Source of the DNA: Arthrobacter stackebrandtii
GTDB lineage: Bacteria; Actinomycetota; Actinomycetes; Actinomycetales; Micrococcaceae
NCBI RefSeq assembly: GCF_017876675.1
Contig: NZ_JAGIOI010000001.1
Coordinates: forward strand, 1,860,001 to 1,924,000
Reading direction: 5' to 3'
DNA length: 64,000 nucleotides
This document shows positions 25,632 to 34,310 of the stretch, one piece after another; positions within the stretch are counted from its first letter, which is position 1, and every line of letters starts with the position of its first letter. The notes beneath the pieces were generated by a model. That model was not told where the DNA came from. It ran no database searches and saw only the letters and a list, made by a program, of their open reading frames with translations. The translations under genes were made by a program, and so were the position numbers.

Positions 25632-26726
25632 CTAGCCGACTAGCTGGTTTTCCCTGGCAGCGGCGGCCGCGCGCTTGTTGCGGACAATGGAGGACAGGAA
25701 TGAGGCGCCGATGAAGACCACGCCGATCAAGCCTGTGATGATCTCGCTGACCTCGAAGCTGATGGTCAGCAGGAGGATGATGGCGAGGGCGCCGATGGCC
25801 CAGTGGGCGCCGTGGTCGAGGTATTCGTAGTCGTCCAGCGTGCCTTCGCGGACCAGGAACACGGTCAGCGAACGGACGAAGATGGCGCCGATCAGGCCCA
25901 GGCCCAGGGCGATGATGATGGGGTCGGAGGTGATGGCGAAGGCGCCGATCACGCCGTCGAATGAGAAGGAGGCGTCGATGACCTCAAGATAGAGGAACAG
26001 CATGAACGCGGCCTTGCCCACAGCCTTGCCAACACCCTTGTTGTTCTTCTTCGCGGCGGCCGCGGCGAGCTCTTCCTCTTCGTCCGCCTCGACGTGGAAG
26101 AGGTCGCCCAGGCCGTTGACGAGCAGGTAGGTGACCATGCCGAGGATGCCGGCGATGAGGACGTCGACTTCCTTCCCGGGACGGACCATGGCGGCCGAGG
26201 CCACGAGGATCACCAGGGCAATGGCCATGGAGGCCCCGTGCAGGCGGCCGATGACGGCAAGCGGCTTCTCCAGCCACGTCAGCCAGTGCAGCTCCCGCTC
26301 TTCAAACATGAAGTCCAGGAACAGCATGAGCAGAAAGACGCCGCCAAACGCGGCAATCTGCGGGTGCGCGTCGTGGAGCAGGTAGGCGTAGGAGCCGGGG
26401 TCGTCGATGCTGCCCTTTTCCAGGGCCAGCTGGACGGCCTGAATGGGGTTGAGGTTGGCGGTGACGCCAACAATCAGCAGAGGGAAGGCGACGCGCATGC
26501 CGACGACGGCGATCAGGATGCCCACGGTGAGGAAGATCGTCTGCCAGAACGCGCTCATCTTTTCCAGGATGCGGGCGTTCACCACGGCGTTGTCGAAGCT
26601 CAGGCTGACTTCCAGGACGCCGAGGATGGCGCAAAGGATCAGCGCTTCAACGCCGCCGTAGAAGAAAGCAACAACGAGCGCAGCGGCGGTGATCCCAAAG
26701 GACCAACCAAATGTCTTCATGAACAC
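25632..26726 (-). CDS. TerC-like DUF475 integral membrane protein
   Basis: A protein of 364 residues with about nine hydrophobic segments. The duplicated motifs VLEVSLSFDNAVVNA (first half) and YLEVIDASFSFDGVIGAFA (second half) carry paired acidic residues within membrane helices, the defining feature of the TerC/DUF475 superfamily, which is linked to metal export or membrane anchoring of TerD complexes. A charged cytoplasmic loop (EADEEEELAAAAAKKNNKG) separates the halves. It is first in the minus-strand ter operon. The start is GTG at 26726 or ATG at 26720; AGGAG lies 13 bases before the GTG, so neither is well resolved. Confidence 0.9.
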   Translation of the reverse strand: MFMKTFGWSFGITAAALVVAFFYGGVEALILCAILGVLEVSLSFDNAVVNARILEKMSAFWQTIFLTVGILIAVVGMRVAFPLLIVGVTANLNPIQAVQLALEKGSIDDPGSYAYLLHDAHPQIAAFGGVFLLMLFLDFMFEERELHWLTWLEKPLAVIGRLHGASMAIALVILVASAAMVRPGKEVDVLIAGILGMVTYLLVNGLGDLFHVEADEEEELAAAAAKKNNKGVGKAVGKAAFMLFLYLEVIDASFSFDGVIGAFAITSDPIIIALGLGLIGAIFVRSLTVFLVREGTLDDYEYLDHGAHWAIGALAIILLLTISFEVSEIITGLIGVVFIGASFLSSIVRNKRAAAAARENQLVG

Positions 26727-27148
26727 GCGCTGACAAGCTCCTCAGTAGACCCCCGGGCATCGGTGCCAGGGGCCAATGGTCGATGCAGCCGCGGCATCCC
26801 GCAGCCTGGGGATCTCACAGGACCCCCAAATTCCAATTATCTCCATTCACGATACATAGTCCTAATGGTTGGGACACAAAAAAAGTTCCCCGTTCTCTCA
26901 AAGCGTTGCACCAGGGACTGACATTCTGTGTGGTGCTGTCCGGCGGGCAAGTTTTTGTCGAGGCAGGTGCTGGCCGTGCCGGTGGAGCCGGCGGTTCGCC
27001 GAATTGGCAACTGGCTGAAGTGTCCACACCAGGAAAACGTGACTTGGGTCATATGGTTGATGAAAGGTGCCGGCGGGACAAAATGCACCTTTCACCTGCC
27101 TTGCATGCCCCGCCGGCCGTGCAAGCACCGAACGGGGAGCCTGAGACC
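26727..27148. promoter_or_regulatory. Divergent promoter region between ter operon and HsdR_N gene
   Basis: A 422-bp gap between divergent genes. On the minus side, GC-rich self-complementary sequence lies at 26745-26820 (GACCCCCGGGCATCGGTGCC), suggesting a structured leader before the TerC-like gene; I could not match it to the yybP-ykoY manganese riboswitch. An AT-rich segment with CGATACATAGTCC lies near 26847 and is a candidate promoter core. On the plus side, a 10-bp inverted repeat lies at 27061-27094. A frame reading into the HsdR_N gene is open across the gap but lacks coding character. Confidence 0.5.
27061..27094. promoter_or_regulatory. Inverted repeat upstream of the HsdR_N gene
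   Basis: TGAAAGGTGC and its exact complement GCACCTTTCA are separated by 14 bases, ending 54 bases before the ATG at 27149. This could be an operator or a 5' leader hairpin. TCATATGGT, just upstream, may be part of the promoter. Confidence 0.45.
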
Positions 27149-28303
27149 ATGACCGCAGAAGTGCTGGACGCCAAGGGGCAAAAGAGGTTCCAGGTGTTGT
27201 TGGAATGGTCCCGTCATGCGGCTGCGGCCGGGCATGCGGTGCCTGACGACGCGACCCTGGAAGCCATTGCGCACACCAGGGTGGTCGTGGCGGAGGGTTC
27301 CGGCGGGGCGTTGGCCGCACGGTGGGAGGAAACCATCGTCTGGCTGCTCAAGCAGGCGGCCTTCGGCGTCAATGCACCCCACTTGCAGCTGCCGGATGAG
27401 CTGGGTGCGCCGGCGGCCGCGGAGCCGGCAGGGATTTCCGCCGGGGTGGTGCAAGCGGAGGAGCCCGAGGCTGCCGCCGAGGTGCCGGCTGAAGTGCCCG
27501 CTGCGGCGCCCGTCAAGGAAGCCGCCTCGGAAGCTGCTGCGGCGCCGGCGCCGGCACCAGGGGCCGCGGCGGCATCCAAGGCCAAGGCGAACCCGCCGCC
27601 GGCGTCGCGCCTGCCCAAGTGGGAACTTGCCGCGATCGAGCAGGTCCGCGAGGCGATCCAAAGGTACGTGAAGCCCCTGGAGGCGCTGCGTGCCCGTGAC
27701 GCCAATGAAGGCGACACCCGCATGGTGGTGACCGACATGCTGTGTGAAGGCCTGGACTTCGACAAGTTCAAGGACTTGACCACGGAGTACATGGTCAAGC
27801 AGGACTTCGCAGACTATGGCGTCCGGATCGACAAGCAGATGGTTGCCTTCATAGAGGTCAAGCGGATCAGCCAGAAACTCAATGAACGGCACCTGCGCCA
27901 GGTGCTGATGTACGCCGTCAACGAGGGCGTGGAATGGATGGTCCTGACCAACGGGGCCGTGTGGCAGGCCTACCACCTGACGGGCGGGCTGCCCGTGGTG
28001 GTGGACATGGCCTTTGAAATTGACCTGCTGGGACCCGCGACGCTGGCCGAGAAAACCGACTCGATGTTCCTCTTGCACAAGGAGGCGTTGAAGCGCCGCC
28101 GCATCGACGAAGTGTGGCGGCACCGTGCCGCCACGGAGCCCGGGGCCCTGTTGGACGTCATGCTCTCCGAACCGATGCTCGACGAGCTGCGCAAGGAAGT
28201 CCGGCGCAGGACGGGGATAGCCACCACGGCGCAGGCGCTGAGCGAGGTGATCCGGACGGAAATTGTGGACCCCAAGCTCATTGCGAAGCTGTTCAAGGCG
28301 TAG
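27149..28303 (+). CDS. Orphan HsdR N-terminal-domain (PD-(D/E)XK) protein with long linker
   Basis: A protein of 384 residues in three parts. The N-terminal ~80 residues are helical. Residues 85-150 are a low-complexity Ala/Pro/Glu linker (AAEVPAEVPAAAPVKEAASE). The C-terminal ~230 residues match the HSDR_N_2 restriction-like fold: EGDTRMVVTDMLCEGLDFDK, DYGVRIDKQMVAFIEVKR (the D...(E)xK catalytic core is present) and WMVLTNGAVWQAYHL. No methylase or specificity gene is nearby, so this is not a classical type I restriction system; such stand-alone proteins are common in actinobacteria. ATG 27149 follows GGGGAG. It may be a nuclease or a non-catalytic scaffold. Confidence 0.8.
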   Translation: MTAEVLDAKGQKRFQVLLEWSRHAAAAGHAVPDDATLEAIAHTRVVVAEGSGGALAARWEETIVWLLKQAAFGVNAPHLQLPDELGAPAAAEPAGISAGVVQAEEPEAAAEVPAEVPAAAPVKEAASEAAAAPAPAPGAAAASKAKANPPPASRLPKWELAAIEQVREAIQRYVKPLEALRARDANEGDTRMVVTDMLCEGLDFDKFKDLTTEYMVKQDFADYGVRIDKQMVAFIEVKRISQKLNERHLRQVLMYAVNEGVEWMVLTNGAVWQAYHLTGGLPVVVDMAFEIDLLGPATLAEKTDSMFLLHKEALKRRRIDEVWRHRAATEPGALLDVMLSEPMLDELRKEVRRRTGIATTAQALSEVIRTEIVDPKLIAKLFKA

Positions 28304-28339
28304 CCTGCCGGCATCCGACCCGTTCCGCCGCGCCTTCCG

Positions 28340-28351
28340 TAGACTGGCCCC
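28340..28351 (+). promoter_or_regulatory. Leaderless promoter of the adenine deaminase gene
   Basis: TAGACT, a good actinobacterial -10 element, lies six bases before the ATG at 28352, and there is no Shine-Dalgarno. Transcription should begin at or next to the start codon. Confidence 0.6.
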
Positions 28352-29425
28352 ATGAGCCACACATCCGAGCCGACCGTTCACCCCGCCGCCCTGCTTTCGC
28401 TGCCCAAGGCCGAGCTGCACCTGCACATTGAAGGCACGCTGGAGCCGGAGTTGATCCTGGAGCTCGCGGCCCGCAATGGCATCACGCTGCCGCATCCCAC
28501 ACTGGAGGTGTTGCGCGAGCAGTATGAGTTCAGCGACCTGCAATCTTTCCTGGACCTTTACTACGCCAACATGGCGGTGCTCATCACCGAGGCCGACTTC
28601 GCCGACATGACCCGCGCCTACCTCGCCCGGGCCCGGGATTCCGGCGTGCGGCACGCGGAAATCATGTTTGACCCCCAGGCGCATGCGGCCCGCGGCATTG
28701 AACTGTCGACGGCGGTCAACGGCATTGCGGCGGCGCTCGCTTCCAGCGAGGCTGAGTTTGGGATATCCACCGTGCTGATTGCCGCCTTCCTGCGTGACGA
28801 GACCGAGGAATCGGCGCTGGAGGTCCTCGAGGCGCTGCTCGCCATGCGGGCGCCCATCACCGGAATTGGGCTGGACTCCGCGGAGGTGGGCCATCCGCCG
28901 TCGAAATTCATCCGGCTGTACAAGCGCGCGGCCGAGGCCGGGCTGCGGCTCACCGCGCATGCCGGCGAGGAGGGGCCGCCCAGCTATGTGGAGGACGCCC
29001 TGAACCTGCTGGGGGTGGAGCGGATCGACCACGGCATCCGGGCCGTCGAGGACCGGATCCTGGTCAAGCGGCTGGTGCGCGAGCAGGTGCCGCTGACGGT
29101 GTGCCCGCTGTCGAACGTGCGGCTGCGCGCCGTTGACACGCTGGCCGCGCACCCGCTGCCGCAGATGATCTCGGCGGGGCTGAACGTGTGCATCAACTCC
29201 GACGACCCCGCCTATTTTGGCGGATATGTTGGCGCGAACTTTGACGCCATGGCGGCTGAATTCGCCTGGGACGCGGCGACGGCGGAGCTGCTGGCCGGAA
29301 ACTCGATCAGGTCCTCATTCGCCCCGGATGCGCGCAAGGACGCGTTGCTGGCCGAGCTTGCGGAATGGAGCACTGCCCACGGCACGGACCTGGACCCAGG
29401 CCAAGGCGCCGCCCGGGAGTCCTGA
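28352..29425 (+). CDS. Adenine deaminase (adenosine-deaminase-like family)
   Basis: A protein of 357 residues of the amidohydrolase superfamily. The metal-binding start KAELHLHIEGTLEPEL is the form found in adenine deaminases (EC 3.5.4.2), rather than the HxDG form of adenosine deaminases. Further conserved blocks are TAHAGEEGPPSYVEDAL, ERIDHGIRAVED and INSDDPAYFGGYVG, supplying the remaining metal ligand and catalytic residues. It converts adenine to hypoxanthine in purine salvage in the cytosol. It converges with the LysE-family gene. The assignment of adenine over adenosine rests on the N-terminal motif and is fairly secure. Confidence 0.88.
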   Translation: MSHTSEPTVHPAALLSLPKAELHLHIEGTLEPELILELAARNGITLPHPTLEVLREQYEFSDLQSFLDLYYANMAVLITEADFADMTRAYLARARDSGVRHAEIMFDPQAHAARGIELSTAVNGIAAALASSEAEFGISTVLIAAFLRDETEESALEVLEALLAMRAPITGIGLDSAEVGHPPSKFIRLYKRAAEAGLRLTAHAGEEGPPSYVEDALNLLGVERIDHGIRAVEDRILVKRLVREQVPLTVCPLSNVRLRAVDTLAAHPLPQMISAGLNVCINSDDPAYFGGYVGANFDAMAAEFAWDAATAELLAGNSIRSSFAPDARKDALLAELAEWSTAHGTDLDPGQGAARES

Positions 29426-29480
29426 CGCCCAGGCCGGCTGTCGGACGGTGGCCGCCGCCGCTGTGCAGGCCGGGTTTGGT

Positions 29481-30200
29481 TCAGGCGCCGGCTAGCAGGT
29501 GCCCGGCGGCCTCGGCGACGGGCCCGATTTGTTCGACCATAAGTAGGGCGCCCAGGGCGCACATGATGATGCCGCTGGAGAGTGTCACGCCGCGGGCGGC
29601 GCCGGGCCGCGAACGCAGGAGGCGCCGCGCGCCGGCCGCGACAAGCGTGTAGATGACAGCAGTGGAGAGCACGAACGACAGGCCCAGCACAGCCGACTGG
29701 GTCGGCACCGACCATGCCGCGCCGGTGCTGATGAACTGGGGTGTCAGGGCAAGGAAGAGCAGCATTCCCTTGGGGTTGATCGCGCTGGTGCCAAAGCCCT
29801 GCAGCCAGGAGCCCCAGGCCGAGCCCGGCAGTTCCGGCGGCGCCGCCTGAGCCATGGCCGGCGCGGCGAGCCCGCCCCGCGGCCCCAGATCTGCAGTGCC
29901 GGGAGTGCTGAAGCCGGCGCCACGCCAGGACCGGGTGGTCTTCACGCCAAGCCACAGCAGGTAGGCGGCGCCCGCCACCGTCAGCCAGAGCAGGAGCGCC
30001 GGGATGGCGGCCATGAGCGCGGCAATCCCGGCGGCCAGCAATATGGTGTGCAGGATGTAGCCGCTGCACAATCCGGCGACGGCGGGCGCGAAGCTGCGCC
30101 GGCCCAGGCCGGCGGCAATGGCAAGGGCCCAGTCGGGCCCCGGGGTGCACGTGAGTGTGACGGCAACAATCAGGAAGCCGATGAGTGCCTGCGGTTCCAT
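29481..30200 (-). CDS. LysE/RhtB-family amino acid exporter
   Basis: A membrane protein of 239 residues with about six hydrophobic segments and the RhtB-type opening VTLTCTPGPDWALAIAAGLG. SAINPKGMLLFLALTPQF contains the family's conserved Asn-Pro-Lys helix. A longer-than-usual Ala/Pro/Gly loop near residues 100-130 separates the halves. It should export neutral or homoserine-like amino acids. It is divergent from an Lrp-type regulator (108-bp gap), the usual amino-acid-responsive pairing. It is distinct in sequence and subtype from the LysE at 10864. Confidence 0.9.
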   Translation of the reverse strand: MEPQALIGFLIVAVTLTCTPGPDWALAIAAGLGRRSFAPAVAGLCSGYILHTILLAAGIAALMAAIPALLLWLTVAGAAYLLWLGVKTTRSWRGAGFSTPGTADLGPRGGLAAPAMAQAAPPELPGSAWGSWLQGFGTSAINPKGMLLFLALTPQFISTGAAWSVPTQSAVLGLSFVLSTAVIYTLVAAGARRLLRSRPGAARGVTLSSGIIMCALGALLMVEQIGPVAEAAGHLLAGA

Positions 30201-30307
30201 GGCTTCTCCTGCCGTTGAATGGTGATAGTGGCAAGTTTATGGAATTGAGGCGCAAATGTGCTTGTCTTTTTTGCCCCTGCGCGCGGCTTTCGCGATAAGG
30301 TATTGCT

Positions 30308-30763
30308 GTGATTGATGCCATTGACAGAGAAATTTTGCGCACGCTGCAGGACGACGGCCGGATGAGCGCCACCGCGCTGGCTGCCGAGGTTGGCCTGACG
30401 GTGGCTCCATGCCACCGCCGGCTGAAGGACCTGGAGGCGTCCGGGGCCATTGTGGGGTACCGGGCAGTCATCGACCCGGCCGCCGTGGACCTGGGGTTCC
30501 AGGCCCTGGTGTTCGTGACCCTGGACCGCGTTGACCGGGCAACGGTGGACGAGTTTGAGGCGAAGGTTGCCGAAAACGTCCACATCACCTCGGCCCAGCG
30601 GCTGTTTGGGGACCCCGACTACATCCTCAAGGTCCTGGCCCGCGATCTGGAGGACTACCAGCAGTACTTCGACAACGAGCTGACCAGCCTGCCGGGCGTG
30701 CTTCGCCTGCGCTCCACCCTGGTCATGAAGAACCTCAAGCCCAAGGCGGGCCTGCCGCTGTAG
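30308..30763 (+). CDS. Lrp/AsnC-family transcriptional regulator
   Basis: A protein of 151 residues. The N-terminal helix-turn-helix (IDAIDREILRTLQDDGRMSA, then TVAPCHRRLKDLEASG) is followed by an AsnC/RAM ligand-binding domain ending with GDPDYILKVLARDLEDYQQY. Length and layout are normal for Lrp. The GTG start at 30308 lies six bases after TAAGGT, a -10-like element, with no Shine-Dalgarno, so the mRNA is probably leaderless. The divergent exporter gene is the likely target. Confidence 0.9.
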   Translation: MIDAIDREILRTLQDDGRMSATALAAEVGLTVAPCHRRLKDLEASGAIVGYRAVIDPAAVDLGFQALVFVTLDRVDRATVDEFEAKVAENVHITSAQRLFGDPDYILKVLARDLEDYQQYFDNELTSLPGVLRLRSTLVMKNLKPKAGLPL

Positions 30764-30778
30764 GTGGCAGGCCGGCGT

Positions 30779-30813
30779 CGTCCGCCCCTTGCTGCCGGAG
30801 CCGGGGGCGGACG
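30779..30813. terminator. Bidirectional terminator
   Basis: CGTCCGCCCC and its complement GGGGCGGACG form a 10-bp GC stem with a 15-base loop, between the convergent Lrp and PL8 genes. No U-tract follows on the plus side. Confidence 0.65.
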
Positions 30814-30821
30814 GCCTCGTG

Positions 30822-33263
30822 CTACCGGGCCAGGGTGATCGACTTTTGGTGCCCGCGGGTGCCGCCCACGGCGAACTCCACGGTCAGCGGACTGGTGGAA
30901 ATGACGGTGCAGCCGTCGTCCGCAGCCGCCACTGAATTCCATCCCGCCGCGGTGGGCGGCAGTGTCAGCCGGACAACTGCCTGCGTCCTGGAGGGATCGG
31001 CCAACGTGAGGGTCAATTGCGTCCCAACCTCGTGGACCGCCACGGTGCACGGGCCGGATGCCGAGTAGCCGGAAGCCTCCGCGGCACTGAAGAAGTTGCC
31101 TGCAATGAGGGACTCGTCCGCCACCTTGATGAGCTGGGCGCCGGCTTTGTTCGCGAGCACCTCGATGCCGGGCCGGGCCGCCTTCTTGAAGGTGTCCGAG
31201 TGGTCGGCGGCGGGCAGGACCATGTACGCGTAGCCCGCGTTCTCCGGATCGGCTCCGTGGGACTGGACGATGGTGACGTAGTCGCGGCTGACCGGAACAT
31301 CGGTGCCGCCGGTGTCTGCCCCTGAGTTGATGGCCTTCCACGTGCCGGTGCGGGCGACGACGGCCACGCTCGCCGAAGCGGCTGCGTTCTCGGCCTTGAG
31401 GAACACGAATCCGGCATATCCGTCAATGTGCACCGATCCGTTGGCCGTGCGCACCTGGCCAGCGGCCAGTGCCACCTTGGCATGGTCGATGCGCAGGGGC
31501 GGCGTCCCGCCGGGGGCGTAGGAACGGTTGTCAACCGTGGTGAGCACTTCGGCCCCGCCCGTCCCGTTGATGCCGGCGCCCAGGCACACCATAGCGCCGT
31601 CGAGGAAGAACCATGACTTCTTCGCAGCGAGGGACTTGTTGTGGTTGAGGTGGTCCATGCCCACCACGCCCAGCCGCCCGTCAAGCTGGATGCCGCCGGC
31701 AAAGGCCTGGAATGCCCCGGGAATTCCGGTGCCGGCCCCGGATGAACCGGAGGGCCGCGGCTCCAGGTTTACGGTGGTCCCGGGCAGGCGGTAGGGGTCC
31801 ACGGTGGGCCAGAAGTCGCTGCTGAACTGTGCCTGGTCCGTGCGGGTGTACACGTAGCTCATGCCGTCGCCCTGGTACCAGCCGTGGTTGTTCTCGTCGT
31901 TGCCCCACTCGTAGCGGCCAACGCGCTTGGAGGAGGTGCTGACGGTGGCACCCCAGGCCGGCCGGTGGTGGACCAGCCGGTCCTGGTCGGCAAACATGCG
32001 GGTGTACACGGGCGCCGGGGAGGCTTGCACGGCTGCGTTGTTCAGGACGTCCAGCGCCAACAGTGAACGGGCCAGGCGCTGGGTGGGGTGGCCCACCATG
32101 TTCTGGTCTGCGCAGCGCTCCAGCCAGCCCTTGGCGAGGGCCAGGAACCGGGAGGTGTACGGCTCGCCGGCGCCGGGGGCGAGCAGCAGGACGGCGCCGA
32201 TGAGGGCGAAGCCGTCGGTGTAGTCAGGGGCGTTCTGGCGCGACACGGCACGGCCGCGGATGGTGTCCATGACGCGGCCGTCCCAGACAAACGGGGCGAA
32301 CGTGTTCTCCACACTGTCCAGCAGCGTGGTGCGTTCCGGGTCGACAACTTCCCATTCGCTGCCGCCGAGCATGTTGATCAGTTCCGCCACGCCGGCCATC
32401 GCCACCACGCCGTACGTCCCCGCGTAGGGGAGCTTGCCGTGCTGGATGAAGGAGCCGTCCGGGTAGAATCCGTCGCCGGCGGTGACCTGCTTGAACAGGC
32501 TGTTCCGGCCGTCGCCGACCACATCGCTGAGGGCGTCGCGGCTCATGGCGATCTCGTCCGGATCCTCAGCCAGAATGCCGCGCATGGCACAGGAAACGGC
32601 CTTGTCCACGCGGTTGGCGCCGGTCTCTGCGAAGCTGGCAGCGCGGCCGCGCCAGTTCGGGTTCGGTGCAAACCAGCGAACAGCGGCAAGGAGGGCTGAG
32701 CGCAAGGGTGCCGGGACGACGTCGTGCATGAGGATGAGGATGTCCGCGACCTTCCGCGGGTTGCCGATTTCCCAGAACCACCAGTTGCCGGCGGCCTTCA
32801 TGCCGGGTTTGTAGGCGGTGTCGGAGAGCAATTGCAGGCCGTCGATGATGTCCGCTGCCAGTTGCGCGTTGCCAGTCTGGGCGGTGCCGGGGACGGCGTG
32901 GCCCATGGCCAGGTCAAAGAGCCGGTTGAAGGCCAGCGCCATGTTGCTGGTGGCTGTGGCGGTGGACCCGATGCCGCTCAGTGGCAGGTCGGCCCAGGGG
33001 CTGGTGCGGCCGGCAGACTTGTCCATGGATTCCCAGGTGGACGATGTCTTTGCCACGATCTGGGCCAGCTGAGCGGCCAGCTCAGGCACGGCAGAGGCAT
33101 CCAGTCCGCCGGTCAGGACGGCTCGACGGCGGGCAATGAGGTCCGAGTACGTTGCGGGGGCAGCAGCGAAACCGGGGGCGGCTGTGCCCAGGAGAAGCCC
33201 GGCCACTGCTGCGGAACCGGCTGCTCGAAAGAGGGTGCGTCGGGAAATGTTGGAGATCGTCAC
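30822..33263 (-). CDS. Secreted polysaccharide lyase family 8 (hyaluronate/chondroitin/xanthan lyase type)
   Basis: A protein of 813 residues with a signal peptide of Tat type (NISRRTLFRAAGSAAVAGLL, then GTAAPGFAAAP). The (alpha/alpha) toroid follows with the PL8 landmarks NWWFWEIGNPRKVADIL, DGFYPDGSFIQHGKLPYAGT (catalytic His and Tyr) and RGRAVSRQN. The beta-sandwich domains begin near NENNHGWYQGDGMSYVY. PL8 enzymes cleave uronic-acid-containing polymers by beta-elimination outside the cell. The gene closes an operon-like run with a sugar ABC importer and regulator, which suggests uptake of the products. GAAAGG precedes the ATG. The exact polymer is not readable. Confidence 0.92.
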   Translation of the reverse strand: MTISNISRRTLFRAAGSAAVAGLLLGTAAPGFAAAPATYSDLIARRRAVLTGGLDASAVPELAAQLAQIVAKTSSTWESMDKSAGRTSPWADLPLSGIGSTATATSNMALAFNRLFDLAMGHAVPGTAQTGNAQLAADIIDGLQLLSDTAYKPGMKAAGNWWFWEIGNPRKVADILILMHDVVPAPLRSALLAAVRWFAPNPNWRGRAASFAETGANRVDKAVSCAMRGILAEDPDEIAMSRDALSDVVGDGRNSLFKQVTAGDGFYPDGSFIQHGKLPYAGTYGVVAMAGVAELINMLGGSEWEVVDPERTTLLDSVENTFAPFVWDGRVMDTIRGRAVSRQNAPDYTDGFALIGAVLLLAPGAGEPYTSRFLALAKGWLERCADQNMVGHPTQRLARSLLALDVLNNAAVQASPAPVYTRMFADQDRLVHHRPAWGATVSTSSKRVGRYEWGNDENNHGWYQGDGMSYVYTRTDQAQFSSDFWPTVDPYRLPGTTVNLEPRPSGSSGAGTGIPGAFQAFAGGIQLDGRLGVVGMDHLNHNKSLAAKKSWFFLDGAMVCLGAGINGTGGAEVLTTVDNRSYAPGGTPPLRIDHAKVALAAGQVRTANGSVHIDGYAGFVFLKAENAAASASVAVVARTGTWKAINSGADTGGTDVPVSRDYVTIVQSHGADPENAGYAYMVLPAADHSDTFKKAARPGIEVLANKAGAQLIKVADESLIAGNFFSAAEASGYSASGPCTVAVHEVGTQLTLTLADPSRTQAVVRLTLPPTAAGWNSVAAADDGCTVISTSPLTVEFAVGGTRGHQKSITLAR

Positions 33264-33305
33264 TGCATTGTGCCTTTCGTCGTTGGGAACTGCATGGAAC
33301 GTTTC

Positions 33306-34310
33306 TTAGGCCGTAAAAGCCAAGGCTTCCTGGCGGACAACATGCATCAGGGGCTGCCCGGCCACCAGCCGTTCAATCTCGCGGACCGCAGAATCACCCA
33401 GCCGGAACATTTCATTTCCCTGGGATCCGGCGATGTGGGGCGTCAGGGTCAAGTTGGGGGCGTGAAACCAGGGTGAGCCCGGTGGCAGCACATCCGGTTC
33501 CGTGACATCGACGACAGCGTGCAGCCGCCGGGCATGAAGTTCCGCCAACAGGGCAGGTTCGTCCACAAGGCTGCCGCGGGCGGTGTTGATCAACGTTGCG
33601 CCGTCTTGCATCAGCGCGAGCGTTTCGGCGTTCAGCATGTGGCGGGTCTCCGGCAATTCGGGTGCGTGGATGCTGACAACGTCGCTATTGGCCAGCAAGT
33701 GCTCCAGCGAGACATTCTGGACGCCGGGGAGTTGGTGGAAGGGGTCGTAAAGCAGCACCTCCACATCAAACGGAGCCAGCAGTTCAATGACGCGGCGGCC
33801 AATGAGCGACGCGCTGACAATCCCCACTGTGAGCCCGTAATTGCCCCAGCGCCCGGACTTTGTTGAGGCCGGCCGGTAATTTCCGGTCGTGCGGTATTCC
33901 GCGTCGATCTCGAAGATCCGCTTGCCGGCCAGCAGGATGGCTGCCAACGTAAATTCGGCAACCGGCTGGGCATTCGTCGCTGCACCTGAACTGACCTGGA
34001 TGCCACGGGCAAAGAGTTCATCCGTGACGAACCCCTTGACGGTTCCGGCCGTGTAAACCACTGTATGCAGTCGCGGCATGCGGTCCAGCACGCCCGCGTC
34101 GAGGACGGGGCAGCCCCAACCGCCCAGCAAAATTTCGGTTGTGGAAAGGTCGACGCCGGTCATGTCCAGGTTGGTGATGGCACGGTCCTGGAGGGAGACG
34201 TTGGATGCCAGGCGGTTCAGCGCCGCCGGTGTGAAGAGTCGGTCGCGCAGGCCCGGTTCCATGGCGAGGGTTGCCTGGGGGAGTCCGGCGGCGGGGTGTT
34301 TGGCAGGCAT
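33306..34310 (-). CDS. D-isomer-specific 2-hydroxyacid dehydrogenase family protein
   Basis: A protein of 334 residues. The catalytic residues of the family are present: Arg in INTARGSLVDEPALL, Glu in VDVTEPDVLPPGSPW and His in LTPHIAGSQGNE. The dinucleotide-binding loop, normally GxGxxG, reads GIVSASLIGRRV, with both leading glycines replaced by serine. NAD binding may therefore be modified. It overlaps the ABC permease stop by one base and precedes the PL8 lyase by 42 bases, so it is in the polysaccharide operon. It probably reduces or oxidises a keto-acid from uronate breakdown (inference). Confidence 0.85.
   Translation of the reverse strand: MPAKHPAAGLPQATLAMEPGLRDRLFTPAALNRLASNVSLQDRAITNLDMTGVDLSTTEILLGGWGCPVLDAGVLDRMPRLHTVVYTAGTVKGFVTDELFARGIQVSSGAATNAQPVAEFTLAAILLAGKRIFEIDAEYRTTGNYRPASTKSGRWGNYGLTVGIVSASLIGRRVIELLAPFDVEVLLYDPFHQLPGVQNVSLEHLLANSDVVSIHAPELPETRHMLNAETLALMQDGATLINTARGSLVDEPALLAELHARRLHAVVDVTEPDVLPPGSPWFHAPNLTLTPHIAGSQGNEMFRLGDSAVREIERLVAGQPLMHVVRQEALAFTA

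Noticed and set aside
26727-26830. Possible yybP-ykoY manganese riboswitch before the TerC-like gene
   Set aside because: GC-rich self-complementary sequence is present, but I could not match the conserved riboswitch core, so it is only noted as a structured leader.
26783-27148. N-terminal extension of the HsdR_N protein to 26783
   Set aside because: The stretch is poor in coding bias, crosses a probable promoter and an inverted repeat, and ATG 27149 has a ribosome-binding site.
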